A program made the translations under genes and the position numbers. This document shows positions 5,747-12,416 of a stretch of 28,262 bases of DNA, piece after piece (the first letter of the stretch is position 1; every line of letters begins with the position of its first letter). Origin of the DNA: Cloacimonetes bacterium UBA5614 (GTDB lineage Bacteria; Cloacimonadota; Cloacimonadia; Cloacimonadales; Cloacimonadaceae); contig DIKQ01000003.1 of NCBI GenBank assembly GCA_002424605.1, forward strand, positions 1 through 28,262. Reading direction: 5' to 3'. The notes below the pieces were generated by a model. That model saw only the letters and a list, made by a program, of their open reading frames with translations. It had not been told where the DNA came from and ran no database searches.

Positions 5747-7098
5747 AAATACTGGTCATAGACGACGAAAAGAATATCTGCCTGACCCTGCAGGGCATCC
5801 TGGAGGACGAGAAGTATGAGGTGGCCTGCGCAGTCAGCGCCAGGGAAGGCGTGAAAACCTTTGACGACTTTGAACCAGACGTTCTGCTGCTGGACGTTAA
5901 ACTGCAGGATGCCAACGGGATTGAAATCCTGGACGGGGTGATGAAATCCGACCATCCCATCCCGGTAATCATGATTTCGGGCAACAGCAGCATCAGTGAT
6001 GCGGTCAAAGCCATAAAAATCGGCGCTTTTGATTTCCTGGAAAAACCCTTGAGCCTGCCCAAAGTGAAAATCGCGGTAAAGAAAGCGGTGGAATTCCGCC
6101 AGATGTCCCTGCAGATGAGCCAGTTTCGCGAGCAATATGCCAAAGACTGGTATATGGTGGGCGAGAGCAGGATAATGCAGGAACTACAGCAGGTAATCAA
6201 CCGGGTGGCACCCAGCAACGCCAAAATCCTGATAACGGGCGAAAGCGGTACGGGCAAGGAACTGATTGCCCGGGCTATTCACGGACGCAGCCCCCGTTTC
6301 AACAACCCCTTCATCAAGTTCAATTCAGCCGCAATCCCGCGTGAACTGGTGGAAAGCGAACTGTTTGGCTATGAAAAGGGCGCATTCACCGGAGCAATCA
6401 AAAACAAGCGCGGTAAACTGGAAGAAGCAGACGGCGGCACCCTGTTTCTGGACGAAATCGGGGATATGGACCTGGCAGCCCAGGCAAAAATCCTGCGCGT
6501 CATCCAGGAAGGCGAGTTTGAACGGGTGGGCAGTAACCGCACCCATTATATCGACGTTCGCATCATCGCCGCCACCAACAAGGATCTGGAAGAGCTGGTG
6601 GCAACCGGAGCTTTCAGGGAAGACCTGTTTTACCGCCTGAATGTAGTGCCGGTGGTCAGTCCTCCCCTCCGGGAACGCAAGGAAGACCTCCCCTTGCTGA
6701 TAGATTATTTCTCCAAAGCTATGGCAGTGGAAATGAAGACAACGGTAAAAAGCTTCTCCCCGGAAGCCCTGACCTATATGCAAAACCTGAGTTATCCGGG
6801 CAATGTGAGAGAGCTGAAAAACCTGGTGGAGCGCATCTACCTGCTTTGTGACCGCAGGGTCATCACCCCTGCAGACCTGGAGGCATGCTCCTGCATTTCC
6901 CAGACAGGGAGCAAAAGCGACGATTCCTCTTTCTGGAATGAAACCCTGCCGTTTGTGGACAAAAAGCATGCGTTCGAGAGCAGATACCTGTCCATCCAGT
7001 TAAAGCTGCACGGCAACAGCGTATCCAAAACTGCAGAGGCACTGGGCCTGCAACAGAGCAACCTGTCACGCAAGCTGCACGACCTGGGGATTTTATAG
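5743..7098 (+). CDS. NtrX-like sigma-54-dependent response regulator
   Basis: The 451-residue protein is a complete NtrC-class activator. The receiver domain (1-118) has Asp7/Asp8, phospho-acceptor Asp51, Ser79 and Lys101. The AAA+ domain (about 137-370) has Walker A GESGTGKE (166-173), the sigma-54 contact loop GAFTGA (213-218), Walker B TLFLDE (233-238) and arginine-finger region FREDLFYRL (291-299). A Fis-type helix-turn-helix closes the protein (about 425-447: NSVSKTAEALGLQQSNLSRK). It should activate sigma-54 promoters when phosphorylated by the overlapping kinase. Its targets are not evident. The gene converges on the dehydrogenase gene with only 16 bases between stops and no obvious terminator. 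Confidence 0.95.
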   Translation: MKILVIDDEKNICLTLQGILEDEKYEVACAVSAREGVKTFDDFEPDVLLLDVKLQDANGIEILDGVMKSDHPIPVIMISGNSSISDAVKAIKIGAFDFLEKPLSLPKVKIAVKKAVEFRQMSLQMSQFREQYAKDWYMVGESRIMQELQQVINRVAPSNAKILITGESGTGKELIARAIHGRSPRFNNPFIKFNSAAIPRELVESELFGYEKGAFTGAIKNKRGKLEEADGGTLFLDEIGDMDLAAQAKILRVIQEGEFERVGSNRTHYIDVRIIAATNKDLEELVATGAFREDLFYRLNVVPVVSPPLRERKEDLPLLIDYFSKAMAVEMKTTVKSFSPEALTYMQNLSYPGNVRELKNLVERIYLLCDRRVITPADLEACSCISQTGSKSDDSSFWNETLPFVDKKHAFESRYLSIQLKLHGNSVSKTAEALGLQQSNLSRKLHDLGIL

Positions 7099-7114
7099 AC
7101 AGTTCAGGGTGTAA

Positions 7115-8068
7115 TCACTTTACCTGATAAAGCGGCTTTTCCCCTTTCAGAACTGCTATGGCGTTATCGGCAGCCAGCAGGGCCATGGCTGTGCGGGTCT
7201 CAATACTGGCACTGCCGATATGAGGCAGCAGGACAACGTTGGGCAATCCCGTCAGTCCGGGTTCCAGAGCCGGCTCATTCTCAAAAACATCCAGTCCTGC
7301 CCCAAAGATTTGACCATCTTTCAAGGCATTTACCAGCGCTTTTTCATCCACGATGGGACCACGCGCCGTGTTTACCAGAACTGCAGTGTTTTTCATCAGG
7401 CCAAATTCCCTTTCCCCAATCATATGTCTGGATCCGGGTGTCAGGGGTACATGGATAGAGATAAAGTCAGCTTCCTTCAGCAAGGTATCGCGGGGCACAA
7501 ACTCTGCCTTGAAAGGTAAATCTGAAAGAGGCCCGGATGGCTTGTGGTAGATGACCCGCATACCAAAGCCAATCGCCCTGGCAGCTACTGCCTGTCCGAT
7601 GCGTCCCATGCCCAGGATCCCCAGTGTCTTATGATGGAGGTCCATACCCAGCAGCAGCATCGGCTCCCAGCCGGGAAACCCCTCCTGTCTCATCATGCGG
7701 TCGCCTTCCATCACCCGGCGGGCTACAGACAGCATCAGCGCCCAGGCTAAATCAGCAGTGCTTTCGGTCAGCACATCAGGAGTGTTGCAGACCTTGATGC
7801 CGACCTGTCTGGCAAAGGTCAAATCTATGTTATTATATCCTGCCGCATAATTGCAGACGCCTTTGAGCTCAGGATTGGACTCCAGGACATCGCGGTCAAT
7901 CGGATTGGTCAGCATGCTTAGCAAAACTTCGCACCGCTTCATAAAGGCAATGATTTCCCTTTTATCCATGTCCCTGTCACCGGCAAAGACTTCCACATCA
8001 GTGAAGTGCTCTTTAAGCCTGTCTATGCCGGGTTGAGGGATTCGGCGGGTTACAAATACACGCGACAT
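7115..8068 (-). CDS. D-2-hydroxyacid dehydrogenase, glyoxylate-reductase type
   Basis: The 317-residue enzyme belongs to the NAD(P)-dependent 2-ketoacid reductases (glyoxylate or hydroxypyruvate reductase, phosphoglycerate dehydrogenase relatives). It has the substrate loop NYAAGYNNID (73-82), the Rossmann motif GMGRIG (153-158), and the catalytic triad Arg236 (NTARGPIVDE), Glu265 (DVFENEP) and His283 (LPHIGSA), at spacings of 29 and 18 residues as in Pyrococcus GyaR. There is no C-terminal ACT domain, which argues against classic SerA. It starts 2 bases after the aminopeptidase stop and uses a GAGGAAGAAG ribosome site inside that gene's end, so the two are translated as an operon. The exact substrate is uncertain. 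Confidence 0.93.
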   Translation of the reverse strand: MSRVFVTRRIPQPGIDRLKEHFTDVEVFAGDRDMDKREIIAFMKRCEVLLSMLTNPIDRDVLESNPELKGVCNYAAGYNNIDLTFARQVGIKVCNTPDVLTESTADLAWALMLSVARRVMEGDRMMRQEGFPGWEPMLLLGMDLHHKTLGILGMGRIGQAVAARAIGFGMRVIYHKPSGPLSDLPFKAEFVPRDTLLKEADFISIHVPLTPGSRHMIGEREFGLMKNTAVLVNTARGPIVDEKALVNALKDGQIFGAGLDVFENEPALEPGLTGLPNVVLLPHIGSASIETRTAMALLAADNAIAVLKGEKPLYQVK

Positions 8069-8070
8069 AT

Positions 8071-10158
8071 CTACTTCTTCCTCAACTGCAGCAGCGGGAT
8101 ATTCAGCTCTTCGGTTCCGGGAACGGCAAACAGACCATCTTTGATGATGAATGCCCTGCTGCCGTCCTTGCGGATGGCAGTGATGGACTGCAGCATTTCA
8201 TAGGGCAGGGTTATGTCCGTATGCACCTGGGTATATGCCTTCATCGGGTCCTTCTTGCGTTTGCAGGACATCTCATTTTCCACTGCGATGATTTTCTTGC
8301 CATTCACAAAGTTGAAGTGGTCAACATCCTCTTCCCTGCTGTAGCAGGTGTCACCGACTGCAAAGTGAGGGCCCATCTTTTCGATGATGAGGATGGGCAG
8401 CAGGCCCAGGATGTCATAATCCCGGGCAATCTTATAGGCGGTAGTGTTGGTGCCGATGGCAAATTCCCCGATGGGCAGCGTCTTGTGCGGCATCAGCAGG
8501 TTTTCCTCCATAAAGCGGCGGTTTTTCTCCGCTTCCCTGAAATTGGTGCAGGAGTAATCCGCAATCATTCCGTCCTTGAAGGTGAGCATCAGGTTTTTGT
8601 ATCTCAGGTTGCCCAGATAGATATCCTTCACGTGCAGCACGCCATTCGTACCTTTCAGCAGTGGTGAGGTGAATACTTCGCCCACCGGGATGTTGACGTC
8701 CGCCACGCAATTCTCAAAGTTCGTTTCTTTCGCAGGGTTTTTCAGCTTGTGCAGATGCACCATGATATCTGTTTTGTTAGCGCCTTTGCCTTTGACGTGG
8801 ACATATTCCGCCGTATCCAGGACATCGATGATGTATTGCTGGATTCCTGCATATTTCATGCTGTCCAGCATATTTAGCTTAACGGTATCTGCAAAGATTT
8901 TACGGAAATCCTTTCCGATTTCCGGAGAGGGGAAGGCAATGATGCAGAAGCTTGCCTCATCCCTTCTGTAATGCTGGTAGATTATCTGTGAGGATTTGGC
9001 TGACATTTCCTGGCGCAATTGCATCTGTTCCGGACTTAGCCGGAAGGCGGCAGGATTGTGCTTCGGCTGGAACGGCTCTTCCCCGAACAGCTCCACATAG
9101 ACGGGACCCGCCTGCAATTTCAGCACAGAGGACATCTGCTTCGTAACTTTCTCATAAGTCTTCAGGAATTTATCCAGATATGCCCTGTCAAAGAACACCG
9201 CCGAACCGAACCTGTGGTCATAATCAAACTGCTTGTTGAAGCTTTGCGTGTTTGGCTGTTTGACCAGCGCTTCCAGCCCGATTTTCTGCAGGTCTTTCAC
9301 CAGCAGTCTGCCCAGCCGTTCCATACCGGCGGGAATCATCAGCATGGCATATTTCTTGATTTTGTAGGAGCGGTTACCGCGGATAAAGCCGTCCTCATAT
9401 GATTTTACGATATAGCGGGAAAGCTCTTTCAGCTCTTTCTCGGGGTATTTGCTCATGTAGGACGCCATTTCCAGCACGTGTTTTGAAATATAAGTGCCAT
9501 AGCGGTAGAGGTAGGAGAGGTCTGCCAGGTCTGCTTTCATAACGATATCCCGGAAATAGGTCTGCTCCGGACCAAACCGCCAATTCAGATTGAAGAGCTG
9601 CTGCTTTTCCATATCCGCCTCGATGAAAGTGCGGACCAGTTTTTTCAAGCGGAGGAAGGATTTATCCGTCATTCCGGATTTCCTCGCCTCTTCATACATA
9701 TCCAGAAACAAACGGTTCATCCTGGCAAGCTCTGTGTAACTGCCCTGCAGGATAAGGGAGTGATAGCCCCTGAACCGGGCATAAACATGACACAGCAGGT
9801 TACCAATCTCCGTTCCGAAACAATCGGCGCAATGCCCGGGATTGGCAAAGCTTCCGTAGTAACCTGAATCCTTCAGCAGAGAAATTTCGCCGTAATACTC
9901 TTCCTGCATTGCCTGCAGTTTCTTGGGGCTGAATTTCTTTTGCTTCAGTCCGCTGCGGTAAAACTCTTCATAACGGCTTGCCCTGACTATCACTTTCTGC
10001 AGTGCCTCAAAATACTCCTGCACAGCGGGATTCGGCTTTTTTTGCCCAACAGGGGTTGGCGGGGCTACCTTGAGTTTGGAAATGGCGGCCAAACTCTGCT
10101 GCCACTCGCTTTTACCGGCTTTCATCCAGCTTTCCAGCTTCTTTGTGATGTCTGTCAT
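8071..10158 (-). CDS. M29-type metallo-aminopeptidase with long N-terminal extension
   Basis: The C-terminal third carries the dinuclear metal site of the AmpS/aminopeptidase T family (M29). In the 697-residue numbering from a GTG six bases upstream, the ligands are Glu496 (PVGEVF), Glu567 (IGEFAIGTN), His600 (MGPHFAVGD), His648 and Asp650 (VHTDITLPY). The enzyme should release N-terminal residues from peptides in the cytoplasm. Family members are about 400 residues, but here roughly 380 residues precede the catalytic region. This extension is mostly helical and has a GHCADCFGTEIGNLLC segment (110-125) with three cysteines. ATG 10156-10158 was preferred over the GTG at 10164 because GAGGTGA lies at the right distance. 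The ribosome site overlaps that GTG. The hydroxyacid dehydrogenase follows 2 bases downstream. Confidence 0.85.
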   Translation of the reverse strand: MTDITKKLESWMKAGKSEWQQSLAAISKLKVAPPTPVGQKKPNPAVQEYFEALQKVIVRASRYEEFYRSGLKQKKFSPKKLQAMQEEYYGEISLLKDSGYYGSFANPGHCADCFGTEIGNLLCHVYARFRGYHSLILQGSYTELARMNRLFLDMYEEARKSGMTDKSFLRLKKLVRTFIEADMEKQQLFNLNWRFGPEQTYFRDIVMKADLADLSYLYRYGTYISKHVLEMASYMSKYPEKELKELSRYIVKSYEDGFIRGNRSYKIKKYAMLMIPAGMERLGRLLVKDLQKIGLEALVKQPNTQSFNKQFDYDHRFGSAVFFDRAYLDKFLKTYEKVTKQMSSVLKLQAGPVYVELFGEEPFQPKHNPAAFRLSPEQMQLRQEMSAKSSQIIYQHYRRDEASFCIIAFPSPEIGKDFRKIFADTVKLNMLDSMKYAGIQQYIIDVLDTAEYVHVKGKGANKTDIMVHLHKLKNPAKETNFENCVADVNIPVGEVFTSPLLKGTNGVLHVKDIYLGNLRYKNLMLTFKDGMIADYSCTNFREAEKNRRFMEENLLMPHKTLPIGEFAIGTNTTAYKIARDYDILGLLPILIIEKMGPHFAVGDTCYSREEDVDHFNFVNGKKIIAVENEMSCKRKKDPMKAYTQVHTDITLPYEMLQSITAIRKDGSRAFIIKDGLFAVPGTEELNIPLLQLRKK

Positions 10159-10263
10159 GTTCACCTCTTTTCTGGCTGTAATTTTTCAATGTGTTTACCC
10201 AGATGTATGACGCTAATTCAGTCAATAGTTTTTTACCGTTTCCTGCTTCTTCCCTGCTTGTAC

Positions 10264-10302
10264 CGGGAAGGATACGGGAAGGATGCGGGGAGAATCTCCC
10301 CG
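10264..10302. repeat. Three 11-bp tandem units ending in a hairpin
   Basis: CGGGAAGGATA, CGGGAAGGATG and CGGGGAGAATC follow one another (10264-10296). The last one starts the hairpin CGGGGAGA-A-TCTCCCCG (10286-10302). It lies in the 229-base spacer upstream of the aminopeptidase gene. There is no T run, so it is not a standard terminator. Confidence 0.6.
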
Positions 10303-10332
10303 ATACCCCCTCGCATCAAGCAGGCAAGAGAC

Positions 10333-10361
10333 AAAAAAAAGCTGCCGGGAAAACCGGCAGC
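10333..10361 (-). terminator. Strong intrinsic terminator of the 10388-11839 gene
   Basis: On the minus strand an 8-bp stem, GCTGCCGG with CCGGCAGC (10341-10348 and 10354-10361), has a 5-base loop and is followed by eight T residues (10333-10340). It lies 27 bases past the stop codon. Confidence 0.85.
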
Positions 10362-10387
10362 CTGTTTGGAGGGTAAGCTTTATATCA

Positions 10388-11839
10388 TTAGCGGATGAGC
10401 ATGAACTTGCGGGTGGTGGAGTAACCGCTGGAAGTCATCATCAGGTAATAAACTCCGGTGGAGCAGGCATCGCCCTTGTCGTCCCTGCCGTCCCAGGTGA
10501 AGGGATAAGCGCCGGCGTTGCGGACTCCGGAAGCCAGGGTTTTCACTTTTTGGCCGCGGAGGTTGTAAATCGCCACGTTGACGTTCTCAGCCTTGGAAAG
10601 CTCATATCTGCCGCTGAGAGACAGGATATCGGGATTGAAGGGATTGGGGTACAGCTTAATGAGGCTGGTCACTTCCGGCACTACAGTGGAATTGGTTCCG
10701 TCCGTGATGGTGATGCTGATGGGTCCGTAATAATCCGTGATTCCGTTTATATTCTTGTTTTCCAGCCAGTAAAACCAGGTACCGGGGGTAGCTTCCGTAT
10801 CCAGGAAGTTGTAGTTGGTTTCCACCGAAGTGTTGGTGGCGGGAATCATATAGGGATTTACCAGGTAAGAGGATGATAAGGTGGCGGTATGGTTGCGGAA
10901 GATATTGAATCCCATGGCGTCTGTTTCAGACTGGGTGGTCCAACGGATATCCACGAATCTCTGGTGGGTAAGCTGGGCAGTGAAAGAGGAAAGCGTTACA
11001 GGTACAGTGGGGTCAAGGGTCGTGGCATTGCCTTCAGCTCCATAAATCAGATACATGGAAGTCAAGCCAGTGCCGTTATATTCATAGACCACCACCCAAT
11101 AGTTGGTGACAGGCAGGAGATTGCTGACCGTCACGGAATTGCCGGTGCCGTTGTAGATGCAGTAGTAACCGCTTGCTCCCAACTGGGTGTCGGGCAGATT
11201 CCAGTCTGTGCTGGGGATATAGTCTGTGCCGTCAACCGGAGGAAGCGGCATGCCGATTCCCTGATGCAGGAAAGCCACGCAGTATTCGCCATCACCCCTG
11301 GTCCAGCTGATATTCATCTGGTGAACTCCCACATAGGGGAAAGTGACTTCAATGGGCGGTAAACTGGGGGGAACAGGTGCGCCGGGAGCCACACCTACAG
11401 TGTCCACGAAGAAAATCTTGGCGCCGGGAGGTGATGTCTGGGGAATCCAGCGCAGGTAAATGTATGAGTAAGCGGAAAGGTCCTCTATCTTTTGGGTCCA
11501 GCCATTTCCCGCAAACATCGGATAGCCGGGAATCGTGGTCCAGGGACCGCTCTGGCTGCTGGAATACTGTAAATAGAACTGGTAGTTGCCGGTGCCTTTC
11601 TTATGGTAATAGGTCAAAATGCCGGGGTTGACCAGCAGGGGGGTTATCAAGGCATCGTCAGTTGCGTCAAACTCAACGCAATAGGGAGCACTTTGCGGTG
11701 CTGTTGAAATGCGTGTAACGCCGTTGGCTACCCAACCTGCAGGCGGGAACACTGCTCCGTCAAAGTTTTCTGTGAATTGTGCATAAATAAGTGTTGTAAA
11801 AATAAAAAGCAAAAAAATAAGAAACAGCTTGTTCCTCAT
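10388..11839 (-). CDS. Secreted protein with FlgD-like C-terminal sorting tail
   Basis: The 483-residue product starts with a signal peptide (MRNKLFLIFLLFIFTTLIYA, then Gln). A beta-sandwich of the MAM/choice-of-anchor J type follows (FTENFDGAVFPPAGW, about 21-130), then an Ig- or FnIII-like region with repeated Trp/Tyr strands (about 130-275). Next is an FnIII domain of the 'PVTLSSFTA...W.TQSETDAMGFNIFRN' kind (about 276-375), common in Cloacimonadota and Bacteroidota surface proteins. The last 90 residues are the sorting tail (YPNPFNPDILSLSG ... WDGRDDKGDACSTGVYYL ... FMLIR). Such tails direct type IX or related export and surface attachment. The start is ATG 11837-11839 with GGAGG at 11844-11848, and the TTG four codons upstream overlaps that ribosome site. 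No enzyme motif was seen, so an adhesin or structural role is inferred. Confidence 0.88.
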   Translation of the reverse strand: MRNKLFLIFLLFIFTTLIYAQFTENFDGAVFPPAGWVANGVTRISTAPQSAPYCVEFDATDDALITPLLVNPGILTYYHKKGTGNYQFYLQYSSSQSGPWTTIPGYPMFAGNGWTQKIEDLSAYSYIYLRWIPQTSPPGAKIFFVDTVGVAPGAPVPPSLPPIEVTFPYVGVHQMNISWTRGDGEYCVAFLHQGIGMPLPPVDGTDYIPSTDWNLPDTQLGASGYYCIYNGTGNSVTVSNLLPVTNYWVVVYEYNGTGLTSMYLIYGAEGNATTLDPTVPVTLSSFTAQLTHQRFVDIRWTTQSETDAMGFNIFRNHTATLSSSYLVNPYMIPATNTSVETNYNFLDTEATPGTWFYWLENKNINGITDYYGPISITITDGTNSTVVPEVTSLIKLYPNPFNPDILSLSGRYELSKAENVNVAIYNLRGQKVKTLASGVRNAGAYPFTWDGRDDKGDACSTGVYYLMMTSSGYSTTRKFMLIR

Positions 11840-11904
11840 GTAATCCTCCAAACTATATATTAATCTCGTAATCCTCTATCTTAGTAATTCTTATGCGTTC
11901 AACT

Positions 11905-11934
11905 CTATTTTTATATTTAAAAAAATACTGTCAA
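11905..11934 (-). promoter_or_regulatory. Possible promoter of the 10388-11839 gene
   Basis: CTTGACA (hexamer 11929-11934, minus) is followed by a very A/T-rich stretch in which TAAAAA or AAATAG lie 15-18 bases on. The -35 box is perfect, but the -10 box cannot be placed with certainty. Confidence 0.4.
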
Positions 11935-11940
11935 GCTTTA

Positions 11941-12057
11941 TCACTTAATCAGCACCACTTTTTTGGTGGAAGTAGTCTTTCCGGCTATCATGCGAATGAA
12001 GTAAACCCCGGAAGATACAGAGACGCCCCTGTCATTCTTGCCATTCCACTGCACCCT
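11941..12057 (-). pseudogene. Remnant 3' end of a second sorting-tail protein gene
   Basis: On the minus strand, 38 codons ending in TGA (11941-11943) encode a typical sorting-tail end: RVQWNGKNDRGVSVSSGVYF, then IRMIAGKTTSTKKVVLIK. An in-frame TAA (12058-12060) stands directly before it. The same frame continues open further upstream (to about 12180) with plausible but poorly conserved residues. No signal peptide or body of the protein is left. It is the decayed C-terminus of a paralogue of the neighbouring secreted protein. Apart from this and the hairpin repeat at 12257, I see no other feature in 11935-12416. Confidence 0.75.
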
Positions 12058-12256
12058 TTAGCCCACATATTCTATCTGACGATGTCCTTGAATGATGCTG
12101 AGGCGGTTTGATGATTCATATTCTTCACCTGTCGCAGACCTTCCGCAGAGCCATGTAGCGATTAAAGAGTTGACCGTGTTGAACCAGATAAAATATCATA
12201 CCGGCAGAAGGCTATCTGAGGGGTCATACATGCTCCCTTCTTAGTGAGTTGTCGCG

Positions 12257-12318
12257 GAGATGTCCCGAAGCGTCCCGAAGAAAACCCGGTCATCTTCGGG
12301 GCATCTTCGGGACATCTC
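12257..12318 (-). repeat. Long-hairpin repeat, copy A (62 bp)
   Basis: The element begins GAGATGTCCCGAAG (12257-12270) and ends with its exact complement, CTTCGGGACATCTC (12305-12318). The inside holds CCGAAGAAAACCCGGTCATC (12275-12294), the exact complement of 20 bases within a second element at 20835-20907, so the two copies lie in opposite orientation. The arms are iterations of a GATGTCCCGAA-like 11-mer. It behaves like a REP- or MITE-type palindromic repeat. No transposase is near. Confidence 0.85.
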
Positions 12319-12416
12319 AGTGGGCAAGATATGAGAAAGGGGTCAGTTTGCGGCAAGTATGGTGTCTTTTTTGCAACAAATTCAATTGAGATAAATTACC
12401 CGGAAATGAGGATTGT

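Noticed and set aside
12162..12356. 64-residue minus-strand frame over the hairpin repeat
   Set aside because: It reads through copy A of the palindromic repeat, in a frame different from the sorting-tail remnant, and has no ribosome site.
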